A stretch of 64,000 nt of DNA from Psychroserpens sp. (GTDB taxonomy: Bacteria > Bacteroidota > Bacteroidia > Flavobacteriales > Flavobacteriaceae): positions 620,001 to 684,000 of the forward strand of contig JAEPNY010000001.1 in assembly GCA_017643165.1 (NCBI GenBank), read 5' to 3'. This document shows positions 34,753 to 43,781 of the stretch, one piece after another. The notes beneath the pieces are model-generated. The model saw nothing but the letters and a program-made list of their open reading frames with translations. It had not been told where the DNA came from and did no database searches. Each line of letters begins with the position of its first letter. Position 1 is the stretch's first letter. Position numbers and translations under genes: made by a program.

Positions 34753-37700
34753 TTGAAACTTCTAAAAAAAATTACCAGTATAATAATTTCTACTAGGCTC
34801 ACAGCTATATTGTTTTTGTTATTTGCAGCTGCAATGGGCATTGCAACCTTTATAGAAAATGACTTTAATACAGAAACCTCAAAAGCTCTAGTTTTCAATA
34901 CTTGGTGGTTTAATGGAATTCTACTTTTATTTATAATAAACTTCTTAGGGAATATCAAACGATATCGTCTATTAAATAAGGATAAGATTTCTATACTACT
35001 TCTACACTTTTCTTTTATCATTATTATTTTGGGTGCAGGAATAACGCGTTATGTAAGTTTTGAAGGTATTATGCCTATTAATGAAGGAGAGACCTCATCA
35101 ATACTTCTGTCTGACCAAAAGTACATAATAATAGCTGTTGATGATAATCATGTTGAAAAAACTGTAGAAAAAAAACTATTACTTGCGCAAAATAGAATAG
35201 ATGGAGATAGGCCTTTTAAAATAGCTTTTTTAGATTTTGTTCGTGGCGGAAATTCGTTTTCAATAGTAGATGATTTTTGGGGCATCCCTTTTGAAGTTTC
35301 ATATCTAAATTATGTGCCAAATGCAAAATCAGCATTTAAGGAGTCCAAGTCAGGAGAGAGTCACTTACACTTTGTTGAATCAAGCGGTAAAGAACGGAAA
35401 GACCATTATCTAAAACTTGGGGCCCGTTTATCCTTCCCGGAAGCAGATGTTTCATTTCAAAATATAAAAGAAGGAGTAGTAAACATCTACTACAAAGGTA
35501 ATGACCTTTATATTAAATCACATCGTGAGCTAAGCTTTACAGTAATGGCTACACAGCAAACAGGTGTAGTAACTCCAATGATTGAGCAAAAATTAAAAAT
35601 CAGGACTCTCTACGAACTAGGTGATTTTCAGTTTGTCGTGCCATCTCCAGTATTGAAGGGAAACCTTGTTTACGAAAAGGCAGGTAGTATTGATGATTAC
35701 CCATTAGATATGCTAAAAGTTAATCTTAATGTAAATGGAGAGAGTAGAGAGGTTGAAGTTTTTGGAGCTAAATTTTTTAAGGGCACACCTCAAAAAGTTA
35801 CCATAAATAATCTAAATTTTACAATAGCTTACGGGTCTAAAACGATGAAGCTGCCTTTTGCTATTAAGCTGAACGATTTTATTTTAGAAAAATACCCCGG
35901 CTCAAATAGTCCAAAGTCGTTTATGAGTAGATTAACTATAAAGAGTTCTGAGGAAGCTTTTGATTATGATGTGTTTATGAATAATGTACTAGACCACAAC
36001 GGATATCGGCTTTTTCAATCAAGTTATGATGAGGCGGGTGGACTAGAAAAAACAATATTATCTGTTAATCATGACAAGATTGGTACTTGGGTAACTTACG
36101 TGGGCTATATGTTATTATTTTCGGGACTTATTATGATGCTCATGTCTCCTACATCCTTCTTTAGTAAGCAAAGAAAAAAATTAAGAAAATTAAAAACCTC
36201 GACATTGACTATAGTACTAATTTTCTTAGGGCTTTTAGCGAACGCTCAAAGTAAATCTAAAGAAGAAAAAATAAGTGTTCTTGAAACTACTAGGAATATT
36301 CCAATCGAATATGTTGATGAGTTTAGCAAAATAATTTTGCAAGACCCAGGAGGAAGAATGAAGCCTATGAATACTTTTGGTTCAGAGCTTTTACGAAAAC
36401 TCACTAAAAAGGATAAGCTACAAGACCTTTCGTCGGACCAAGTTGTTTTGTCACTATTCTGTGAGCCAGAAAAATGGAAAGATGTACCAATGGTTTTTAT
36501 CACTAAGAAAAACAGTAGGCTAAGGGATAAACTGGGGATACCTCATGAACAAAAATTTGCTGCACTTTCAGTTTTTTTCGATTCTAACGGTAGGTATGTT
36601 CTTGCTGACGAAGTTTCTAAAGCAAGTAAAAAGAAAATTAAAAATAAGTATGAACAAAGCGTAATGGACGTAGACGGTAGAGTCATCCTACTCTATCTGG
36701 CTATCCAAGGAGATTTGTTTAAGCTTATTCCATTGCCCAACGATGATGAAAATACATGGCTAACTATTAGAGATGCAAAAAAGAGAGAATTTACAGACTC
36801 TAGATTAATGACTTTAGTGAATACTTTAACAAATTATAAAGTAGCAATTAAAAGAGATAAAGTTCAAGAGTCTAATGCTTCAGAACTATTATTGACTTTG
36901 AAAGATTTTCAAGAGAAATATGGCAATGATATAATTCCTTCAAAGAATAAAGTTGAACTTGAATTATTTTATAACAAATATGATATTTTCAAAAACCTTT
37001 TTTGGCAATATATGATGTCAAGTTTGCTTTTATTTGTTGTGGTTATAATATCAGTTTTTAAAGATAAAAGTAAAATAATTTCAATTTTAACAAAAGTTGC
37101 GATAGCAATTGTAGTACTATTGTTTGCTTATCATACTATAGGCTTAATCATAAGGTGGTATATCTCTGGCCATGCACCTTGGAGTAATGGATATGAATCA
37201 ATGATTTATGTGGCTTGGGCAACCCTGTTTTTTGGATTGGTTGTAGGAAGGAAATCTGGATTAACTATTGCTTCGACAACGTTTGTGACATCAATGATCC
37301 TTATGGTAGCACACTGGAACTGGATGGACCCGAGTATTGGAAATTTAGTTCCTGTTTTAGATTCTTATTGGTTGATGATTCATGTAGCAATAATCGTAGC
37401 GAGTTATGGCCCATTTGCAATAGGAATGATTTTAGGGATGTTGACATTGTTACTTTTTATTTTAAAGAATAAGAAAAATGAAAAAAAGCTAAACAAGGTA
37501 ATATCCGAGCTTACTATTATTAATGAGCTTGCGCTCACTATTGGATTAGTTATGCTTACGGTAGGTAATTTTTTAGGTGCGATTTGGGCTAACGAAAGTT
37601 GGGGACGTTACTGGGGTTGGGACCCAAAGGAGACTTGGGCTTTAATAAGTATAATGGTATATGCCTTTATAATACATATGCGAGTTGTCCCAGGTTTAAG

Positions 37701-37911
37701 AGGTAAGTTAAAGTATAACATTGCTTCTGTGTTCGCATTTTCGGCTATTCTAATGACCTATTTAGGTGTAAATCACCTACTTTCTGGCTTACATTCTTAT
37801 GCTGCGGGGGAGGCTGCGCCAATACCAAATGAGATTATTGGTTGGTTAATAGTATCTGCGCTATTAAGTTTATTCGCTATTTTGAAAAATCGCACGATGA
37901 TAACGTCCTAA
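34753..37911 (+). CDS. ccsBA: CcsBA-type cytochrome c maturation protein (fused ResB-CcsA)
   Basis: 1052 residues starting at a TTG (34753), 6 bases after the haem-binding gene. The N-terminal half is ResB/CcsB-like with four membrane helices and a large periplasmic domain; a signal-like stretch GLLANAQ precedes a second periplasmic part; the C-terminal third is CcsA with the haem-handling WWD motif YWGWDPKETWAL and several helices. It exports haem and links it to CxxCH. With two c-haem proteins directly upstream and a tandem P460 cytochrome downstream, it may be a dedicated copy. Confidence 0.9.
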   Translation: MKLLKKITSIIISTRLTAILFLLFAAAMGIATFIENDFNTETSKALVFNTWWFNGILLLFIINFLGNIKRYRLLNKDKISILLLHFSFIIIILGAGITRYVSFEGIMPINEGETSSILLSDQKYIIIAVDDNHVEKTVEKKLLLAQNRIDGDRPFKIAFLDFVRGGNSFSIVDDFWGIPFEVSYLNYVPNAKSAFKESKSGESHLHFVESSGKERKDHYLKLGARLSFPEADVSFQNIKEGVVNIYYKGNDLYIKSHRELSFTVMATQQTGVVTPMIEQKLKIRTLYELGDFQFVVPSPVLKGNLVYEKAGSIDDYPLDMLKVNLNVNGESREVEVFGAKFFKGTPQKVTINNLNFTIAYGSKTMKLPFAIKLNDFILEKYPGSNSPKSFMSRLTIKSSEEAFDYDVFMNNVLDHNGYRLFQSSYDEAGGLEKTILSVNHDKIGTWVTYVGYMLLFSGLIMMLMSPTSFFSKQRKKLRKLKTSTLTIVLIFLGLLANAQSKSKEEKISVLETTRNIPIEYVDEFSKIILQDPGGRMKPMNTFGSELLRKLTKKDKLQDLSSDQVVLSLFCEPEKWKDVPMVFITKKNSRLRDKLGIPHEQKFAALSVFFDSNGRYVLADEVSKASKKKIKNKYEQSVMDVDGRVILLYLAIQGDLFKLIPLPNDDENTWLTIRDAKKREFTDSRLMTLVNTLTNYKVAIKRDKVQESNASELLLTLKDFQEKYGNDIIPSKNKVELELFYNKYDIFKNLFWQYMMSSLLLFVVVIISVFKDKSKIISILTKVAIAIVVLLFAYHTIGLIIRWYISGHAPWSNGYESMIYVAWATLFFGLVVGRKSGLTIASTTFVTSMILMVAHWNWMDPSIGNLVPVLDSYWLMIHVAIIVASYGPFAIGMILGMLTLLLFILKNKKNEKKLNKVISELTIINELALTIGLVMLTVGNFLGAIWANESWGRYWGWDPKETWALISIMVYAFIIHMRVVPGLRGKLKYNIASVFAFSAILMTYLGVNHLLSGLHSYAAGEAAPIPNEIIGWLIVSALLSLFAILKNRTMITS

Positions 37912-38302
37912 AATGTCTTCAATATTCGGAGCAAGTTACAATTAGATGAATTGTAATTTTGTGTCATTATATACAAATTTTGATATTTAGAATAGTATTG
38001 CCTAATCGAAATGAGTTTTTTTACTGCAATCTATAAAAGAGTTATATGTATAAAATATTTCGTTGTGATAAATCTGCGTTGAAGTGCAAAGAAATTTTTT
38101 TTAAGAAACTTTTATTGCACGTCTAACCCTATGAAAATGCATTTTAAAAGTAGGGCTAGGAGAGTTTAGGTCATTTTTAATTTACTAAGTAACACATTGT
38201 TGCTGTTTTATCGGAAAGGTCGTTGAACTTTATTCTAAATGAGTAAAATGTATAAATTTAAAGGAAAATAATCCATTCAATAATACCCTCCTTTATTTTA
38301 AT
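37912..38302. other. Gene-free AT-rich region before the second AraC gene
   Basis: No gene is seen in these 390 bases. There are two weak hairpins (GTGCAA/TTGCAC near 38090 and CCCTA/TAGGG near 38130-38155) and a 10-mer GTAACACATT (38189-38198) that recurs at 39167-39176 before the P460 gene. Confidence 0.4.
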
Positions 38303-38315
38303 TTGCGCCCTAATT
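38303..38315 (+). repeat. Copy 2 of the inverted 13-bp repeat
   Basis: TTGCGCCCTAATT is the exact reverse complement of 33793-33805. It lies 17 bases before the ATG of the AraC-type gene, where it could be an operator. Confidence 0.45.
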
Positions 38316-38332
38316 ACGATACCAATCAAACG

Positions 38333-39127
38333 ATGTTAACTTATAATAAAGGAAAATTAAAATATAGAATTTTCAATGATGAAGAAGTTTCAATATTGAA
38401 CGATGACAGCTCTTTTTCTATTGTTTTATTGCCAAGAAAGACACCTGATTTGTATGTCAATTTTGAACTGGTCAATGTTGAAAAATCGAATATTATTTTT
38501 CTAAGTCCAGGGGATACATTAGTTGCCAAATCAAGAATACAAGAATGTAGAATTATAATATTTGAAAAAGGGAGTATGTGTACTTCAGAAAATTTAATTT
38601 ATCTGCTTTTTAATGCAACGTTAAGAGAGGGCAAAGCTCCCAATGCAACACATTCTTTAAGGAAATCTAATAAGCACATAGTACTGGAGTATTTCTCTAG
38701 GATTGAAGCTGCTTTCGTCAGTGAAGAATTCAAAGAAGTAATTGTTTTGTCACATATAAATAACATTATATATGAATGTGTGTATAACACACTTTTTGGA
38801 GACCATAAAGATATTATAGATTTTTCTATTCTTCTGAATTCCAATTATAGTAAAAAGCATTTAGTATCTCAGTATGCGGATATATTAAGGCTACCTCCAA
38901 AAGAGTTGTTAAGGGCTTTTAAAAGGAGAGGTTTTGATAAACCAAGTGAGATAATAAAAGACAGAATTTTATTGGAAGTAAAAAAACTTCTTATTAATAC
39001 AGACCTAGATGTAAAAGAGATTGGAGAAAAGTTAGGTTTTGAAGATTCAGCGTATTTTTCACGATTTTTTAAGAAAAACACTGGAGAGACTGCATTAGAA
39101 TTTAGGAAAAGATATTTACAAAGCTGA
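38333..39127 (+). CDS. AraC-family transcriptional regulator (island regulator 2)
   Basis: 264 residues from the ATG at 38333; an in-frame TTG at 38303 is inside the inverted repeat and is rejected. The N-terminal cupin-like part (to about 165) resembles regulator 1 in outline, and the C-terminal double HTH reads VSQYADILRLPPKELLRAFKR and VKEIGEKLGFEDSAYFSRFFKK. The closing TGETALEFRKRY replaces the usual TGxSPxxYR. It probably controls the cytochrome genes on either side, since it stands between CcsBA and the P460 protein. Confidence 0.87.
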   Translation: MLTYNKGKLKYRIFNDEEVSILNDDSSFSIVLLPRKTPDLYVNFELVNVEKSNIIFLSPGDTLVAKSRIQECRIIIFEKGSMCTSENLIYLLFNATLREGKAPNATHSLRKSNKHIVLEYFSRIEAAFVSEEFKEVIVLSHINNIIYECVYNTLFGDHKDIIDFSILLNSNYSKKHLVSQYADILRLPPKELLRAFKRRGFDKPSEIIKDRILLEVKKLLINTDLDVKEIGEKLGFEDSAYFSRFFKKNTGETALEFRKRYLQS

Positions 39128-39213
39128 AAAGGCATTAAAAAATGGAAAATAGTACAATAGATATGCGTAACACATTATATAATTTTAACATTTACTAAAT
39201 AAAACTAAACAAT

Positions 39214-40323
39214 ATGAAAATTAAATCAATTGCCCTTGCATTAATAGCTTTGCTAATGGTATTTACTTCGTGCAATAATAAAGAAGGAAATTCTGATATG
39301 GCAGATAGCTCTACCTACAAAGACAAAGCGTATTTCACTATGGAGAATGGTGAATTAATTAGACCTACTGGGTATAGGTCTTGGGTTTACGTTGGTACGC
39401 CCGTGACACCTAACGATTTGAATAATGGTAAAGCTGCCTTTCCTGAGATGCATAATGTTTATATAGACCCTGCAAGTTATGACCATTACAAGAATACAGG
39501 TGAGTTCAAAGAAGGAACTATAATAATGAAGGAGCTTGTTAGTGTTGGTTCAACAGGAGCTGTTAGTGGGAACGGATATTTTATGGGGGAATTTATAGGT
39601 CTAGAGGCTTCAGTAAAAAGCGCGGAGCATTTCCCAGATGAACCAGGAAACTGGGCGATATTTAGTTTTACTCAACCAAAAGTTGGGACATTAAAAGATA
39701 AAACAAAACCTTTCCCATATGAGGCTTGCGCGGCTTGTCACGATAGTAACGCAGATGACGATTTTGTTTTTACGCAATATTATCCAGTGCTAAGAGCAGC
39801 TAAGAATGCAGGGAAAGGTAATCCAGAAGATTTATCGGCAAGAACAGCATCCGAAAAAAAAAAAGCTAGCAAAAAAGTAGGTCTTTGGGATGCTTCTGCA
39901 CCGACTCCAGATGATAAGTTTGATATTCCGACAGATGAAAAGAAGCTGTTTGCTTACCTGAAATCTGAGAAGTATAAATCTTTAAAGATGCAAGAGAAAG
40001 AGCAGCACAAGTCTGCTGGGCCTCATGAATATGTTAGAACCTTTGTTAGCGATAAACTAGCAGAGTCGGTAAAAGCAGGAAATTCGGAACATCCAATAGG
40101 TTCTTATGCTGTCAAAGAGCAATTTAAAGATGGTAAGCAATATGGATGGGCGGTAATGCTTAAAACAGGAGGTGAAACTGATGGTGGAAAAGGTTGGTTT
40201 TGGTACGAAGTCACAGATAGGGATGACATTGGTTCCAAAGCAGCTTTAGGTAATGGAGTTCGAGGATGTGTGTCGTGTCATACTATTGGTAATGATATGG
40301 TTAGGGCTACATTTATAAAATAG
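39214..40323 (+). CDS. Lipoprotein with two cytochrome P460-like domains
   Basis: 369 residues. Lipobox VFTSC (Cys20). The first P460-like domain ends in the haem motif CAACH (Cys172, Cys175, His176); the second, from about residue 215, ends in CVSCH (Cys352, Cys355, His356). Both have the block GWAVM or WAIFSF before a Trp/Tyr-rich strand. P460 proteins oxidise hydroxylamine or nitric oxide or act as cytochrome c'-beta gas binders. This tandem form with membrane anchor is less usual. CcsBA and AraC lie upstream. Confidence 0.82.
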   Translation: MKIKSIALALIALLMVFTSCNNKEGNSDMADSSTYKDKAYFTMENGELIRPTGYRSWVYVGTPVTPNDLNNGKAAFPEMHNVYIDPASYDHYKNTGEFKEGTIIMKELVSVGSTGAVSGNGYFMGEFIGLEASVKSAEHFPDEPGNWAIFSFTQPKVGTLKDKTKPFPYEACAACHDSNADDDFVFTQYYPVLRAAKNAGKGNPEDLSARTASEKKKASKKVGLWDASAPTPDDKFDIPTDEKKLFAYLKSEKYKSLKMQEKEQHKSAGPHEYVRTFVSDKLAESVKAGNSEHPIGSYAVKEQFKDGKQYGWAVMLKTGGETDGGKGWFWYEVTDRDDIGSKAALGNGVRGCVSCHTIGNDMVRATFIK

Positions 40324-40475
40324 AAGACGTCTATTAAGGAAACTTCCCATTTCTCTTTTTAATCAATATCTTATTATATCGTATAAACTGAATTAAGCGC
40401 ATACATATTTAAAACAGTTGTTTTTTTCATTAACGTTTTAGTGTTGTATGTATGTCGTTTCTTTCAGTTTTAGTG

Positions 40476-40514
40476 GCATAGGCTTTTGTTTTTCATAAAC
40501 ATAAAGCCCTATGC
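40476..40514. repeat. Inverted repeat upstream of the DUF6787-like gene
   Basis: GCATAGGCTTT (40476-40486) pairs with AAAGCCCTATGC (40503-40514) with one bulged base and a 16-base loop. No T run follows. It could be a leader hairpin for the gene at 40552 or a processing element. Confidence 0.4.
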
Positions 40515-40551
40515 TTCAGTTAAAATAATTAAATAATCAAGGTGGTATTTT

Positions 40552-40869
40552 ATGAAGAAACTAAAGCAGCGTTGGAATATTGAATCAAACTTTCAGCTAT
40601 TTATAATTTTGCTGGTCTTTTCATTAAATGGGTCACTTTCATTGTTTTTTGCAAAGCCCATTCTAACATTTTTTGGGATTACGATAGAAACTTTAAATCC
40701 AATTTTATTTTGGGTCTTACGAATTCTTATCGTCTTTATAGTTTACCAATTTTTATTGGTGGCTTTGGGAGCACTATTTGGTCAATATAAATTCTTCTGG
40801 AATTTTGAAAAGAAAATGTTATCCCGACTTGGGTTTAAACGATTGATTAAGATTGAAGATGATAATTAA
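40552..40869 (+). CDS. Small two-helix membrane protein (DUF6787-like)
   Basis: 105 residues, two membrane helices (FQLFIILLVFSLNGSLSLFF and PILFWVLRILIVFIVYQFLL) and a basic cytoplasmic tail ending FWNFEKKMLSRLGFKR. From memory it matches a short flavobacterial membrane family named DUF6787. The role is unknown. Its stop overlaps the start of the following secreted protein. Confidence 0.7.
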   Translation: MKKLKQRWNIESNFQLFIILLVFSLNGSLSLFFAKPILTFFGITIETLNPILFWVLRILIVFIVYQFLLVALGALFGQYKFFWNFEKKMLSRLGFKRLIKIEDDN

Positions 40870-41356
40870 TATAAGAAATATACTTGGGGTTTTAGCTTTT
40901 CTAATTTCGATGACGGTATTTGGTCAACACGATAATGAAGGAGAAAAAAGTTACAAAGAAGAATCTGCACCAGGGTTTGAAGCAGTACTCTCAGGATTAT
41001 TCATTCGCAATACTGAAGAAGGAATTACTGATTACGGTACAGAACTTCACTTGACGTATTGGACAACTCACAAATGGGCATTTGGTGTAGGTTACACAAT
41101 GGTATTTGAAGAAGAATCAAGAATAGGTCACGAGTTGGCAGGGCTAGTTAGCCATAAACCTTATAAATTTTTAACGGTAAACGTAGGGCCAAGTTTTTCT
41201 TTACCAAACTCACATAAAGACACCGAGGTTTCTGCCTATGCAGAGACGGAGTGGGCATTCCATATAGGAGAGTTTCACGCTGGCCCAACATTAGGTGCGC
41301 TTATAGGAAAAGACTTTAGGTATTTTGGTGGCTTGCACATTAGTTACGAGTTCTAA
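40859..41356 (+). CDS. Small secreted beta-barrel-like protein
   Basis: About 165 residues from ATG 40859 (a TTG at 40853 is the alternative). Signal peptide ending in TVFGQ, then alternating hydrophobic strands and a closing aromatic residue (GGLHISYEF), which suits a small outer-membrane barrel of about eight strands. No named family is recognised. It overlaps the membrane-protein gene by 11 bases. Confidence 0.6.
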   Translation: MIINIRNILGVLAFLISMTVFGQHDNEGEKSYKEESAPGFEAVLSGLFIRNTEEGITDYGTELHLTYWTTHKWAFGVGYTMVFEEESRIGHELAGLVSHKPYKFLTVNVGPSFSLPNSHKDTEVSAYAETEWAFHIGEFHAGPTLGALIGKDFRYFGGLHISYEF

Positions 41357-41512
41357 AAATAGCAACACTAACAAATCAAAGAAAATGAAAAGACCTATAA
41401 AAATTAATATGAATACTCTTTTATAGCAATTTGAATTTTCCTCAAGTTGGAATTTAAGGTATAACAGTACTATAGAAAGAGATTTATAAAAGATATATCA
41501 TTTAATTACTAT

Positions 41513-41549
41513 AAGAGAGGTGTCTTCTAAAGGTACCACTCTTTTTTTC
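41513..41549 (+). terminator. Probable rho-independent terminator
   Basis: AAGAGAGGT (41513-41521) pairs with ACCACTCTT (41535-41543), one mismatch, followed by TTTTT. It separates the preceding genes from the HD/PycTM gene. Confidence 0.55.
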
Positions 41550-41573
41550 ATAAAATGTAAATAATATAAGTTG

Positions 41574-42719
41574 ATGGTAGACTTAATTAAAAATATAGAA
41601 AATGTAGTTTACAATTTGTTTCAGGAGCACAGTAGACATTTACCCTACCATAATTACGATAACACTATTCGCGTGGTAAACTATGTAAAACTTCTTGCCC
41701 AAGAAGAGAACATTAATCAAATAGATACAGAAGCTCTAAAAATCGCAGCATATTTCCACGATGTAGCATATCAAGTCGATGCTGAAAACCACGAAGATTT
41801 GGCCGCAGATAAATGTAGCTTCTATCTAAAGGAACAAGGAAAGGATATAGAGTTTATAGATAAGGTGAAAGCAATTATTCTGTCTACAGACCCAAACAAA
41901 GAACTTAAAACAAATTTAGATAGGGTTTTAAATGACGCTATAAATGGACATCTTTCTCATAAAAGTTTTGTCAATTACTCTGATCTTTTAAGACGAGAAA
42001 AAGAGATATTAGATAATGATAAGATAGATTTAGATACTTGGAATAATAGGAACGTACAGTATTTAGAAAAGCATAGGTTTTTAACAGACTATGCTAAAGA
42101 ACACTGGCAACCACTGAAGGAAAAACTATTATTTAGTCTCTATAAGGAGCGTGATAAAAATACAGTCAAAAAAAGTAAAAAAGAAGTTCCCGAGAAGGGT
42201 ATAGAGACTGCATTTAGAGTTGCATTAAAAAACCATATGAAGTTAAGTGATATCGCTGATGCTAAAGCTAACATCCTTTTGTCAGTTAACGCCATAATTA
42301 TTTCAGTTGCATTATCCACGCTTATTCCAAAACTAGATAATCCATCAAATGCACACTTAATCTGGCCAGCTATATCGCTAATTGGTTTTAGTGTTGTGGC
42401 AATCATCTTTTCGATTTTTTCAACCAGACCAAAGGTTACAGAAGGTACGTTTACACGAGAGGATATTAAAAACAGAAAGGTCAATTTGTTGTTTTTTGGA
42501 AATTTCCATAGCGTAACATTAGAAGATTTTAAACACGGTATGCACGAAATGATGGAAGACAAAGATTATCTATATGATTCGCTCATCTCAGATCTTTATT
42601 TTCTTGGGAAAGTACTTCACAAAAAGTACAATTTACTACGCATTACCTATAATATATTCCTTGTAGGTCTGCTTATTTCAATCACAGTATTCACGGTAAT
42701 GCTTAATCAAGCTGTATAG
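41574..42719 (+). CDS. HD-domain protein fused to a Pycsar-effector-type membrane domain (DUF5706/PycTM)
   Basis: About 381 residues from the ATG at 41574. Residues about 20-180 are an HD phosphohydrolase-like domain with YHNYDNTIRVV and the metal pair His62/Asp63 in AAYFHDVAY. From about residue 212 comes the effector domain with its signature LSDIADAKANILLSVNA, then two membrane helices, a cytoplasmic loop, and a last membrane helix. This domain is the effector of the anti-phage Pycsar systems, where it responds to cCMP or cUMP. HD plus DUF5706 proteins are common in flavobacteria without a linked cyclase, but here a cyclase-like gene follows 2 bases later. Confidence 0.82.
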   Translation: MVDLIKNIENVVYNLFQEHSRHLPYHNYDNTIRVVNYVKLLAQEENINQIDTEALKIAAYFHDVAYQVDAENHEDLAADKCSFYLKEQGKDIEFIDKVKAIILSTDPNKELKTNLDRVLNDAINGHLSHKSFVNYSDLLRREKEILDNDKIDLDTWNNRNVQYLEKHRFLTDYAKEHWQPLKEKLLFSLYKERDKNTVKKSKKEVPEKGIETAFRVALKNHMKLSDIADAKANILLSVNAIIISVALSTLIPKLDNPSNAHLIWPAISLIGFSVVAIIFSIFSTRPKVTEGTFTREDIKNRKVNLLFFGNFHSVTLEDFKHGMHEMMEDKDYLYDSLISDLYFLGKVLHKKYNLLRITYNIFLVGLLISITVFTVMLNQAV

Positions 42720-42721
42720 TT

Positions 42722-43780
42722 ATGAAAGAGTATGCTTTATACTTTATGCCAGACATTAGTGGCTTTACAAACTTTGTTACAAATACAGAAATAGAGCACA
42801 GTAAGCACATCATTTCAGAATTGTTAGAGATACTAATAGACAACAATATTATAGGCTTAAAGCTGGTAGAAATTGAAGGCGATGCATTGTTTATGTATAC
42901 CACGGAATTTCCTGAATTTTCTGATTTAGTCGAGCAATCTAAAAAAATGCTTGATGCATTTTCTCAACACATACAACGTTATAATACAAGCCGAATTTGT
43001 GAATGTGGCGCTTGCGTTTCAGCTCAAGATTTACAGGTCAAGTTTCTAATTCACTATGGGGAGATTTCATTTATGAGAGTAAAAGATATTGTTAAGCCTT
43101 ACGGAGCAGATGTTATTAAAATACACAGGCTGTTAAAAAATAGCATACCGTCAGATCAGTATTTACTCATTTCGCAATCTACGTTAGATTTTTACAAACA
43201 AGAGCAAGACGCAATTCCAGAATTTACAATCAATCAAGATGTTTATGATTATGGAACATCGCAGTATGCATACACAGAGCTAGAGTCACTTCTTAAACTA
43301 AAAAATCACGAAACAAAAATTACGGTTAAGCCAAATCGCAATCCTGAAATTTATTTTGATATAGAAGTAGTAAATGATATAGATACAGCCATTGATTATA
43401 TTTCTGATTTACGTCGCAGAAGCGAATGGTATAAACTGGTTAACAGTTTAGAATTTGATGATTTAAGAATCAATCAAGCTGGGACAGTTCACCAATGTAT
43501 TGTTGGAACAAATGTTTTTAATGTTGAAACAATAAAGTGGGAATTAAATGAAGGAGAACGTGGTTATGGAGAACGCACTTCTGATATGCCTAACATATCT
43601 ACCTATCAACATTATGTTACCCTAAATCAAACCCAAGATACGGTTCACATTAAGTTGGAAGTGTTTTTGGATTTTGACGAAGAATTTGAAAATAGAAGCG
43701 AAGTAATTATGGATATTACTAATGCTTGGACTAAAAGTTTAGATAGCTTAAAAACTAAACTTAATACTGTAGCGAATTAG
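42722..43780 (+). CDS. Divergent class III nucleotide cyclase-like protein (DUF2652) with a C-terminal SRPBCC-like domain
   Basis: 352 residues. The N-terminal domain has the two metal Asp of class III cyclases, Asp11 in PDISGFT and Asp54 in EIEGDALF, 43 residues apart as expected. The transition-state Arg is kept (Arg136), but the partner Asn is Ile132 and the purine-selecting Asp position is Lys125 (VKPYGADVIKIHR). Residue Glu50 stands where adenylate cyclases have Lys. A CECGAC patch lies at about 99. Residues from about 205 resemble an SRPBCC domain. It lies 2 bases after the HD/effector gene, so the pair could make and sense a nucleotide, perhaps an unusual one. Confidence 0.72.
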   Translation: MKEYALYFMPDISGFTNFVTNTEIEHSKHIISELLEILIDNNIIGLKLVEIEGDALFMYTTEFPEFSDLVEQSKKMLDAFSQHIQRYNTSRICECGACVSAQDLQVKFLIHYGEISFMRVKDIVKPYGADVIKIHRLLKNSIPSDQYLLISQSTLDFYKQEQDAIPEFTINQDVYDYGTSQYAYTELESLLKLKNHETKITVKPNRNPEIYFDIEVVNDIDTAIDYISDLRRRSEWYKLVNSLEFDDLRINQAGTVHQCIVGTNVFNVETIKWELNEGERGYGERTSDMPNISTYQHYVTLNQTQDTVHIKLEVFLDFDEEFENRSEVIMDITNAWTKSLDSLKTKLNTVAN

Positions 43781-43781
43781 T

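Noticed and set aside
41574-43780. A proven anti-phage Pycsar operon
   Set aside because: The cyclase-like protein lacks the usual base and Asn residues and HD-PycTM proteins are common outside defence, so defence is only a hypothesis.
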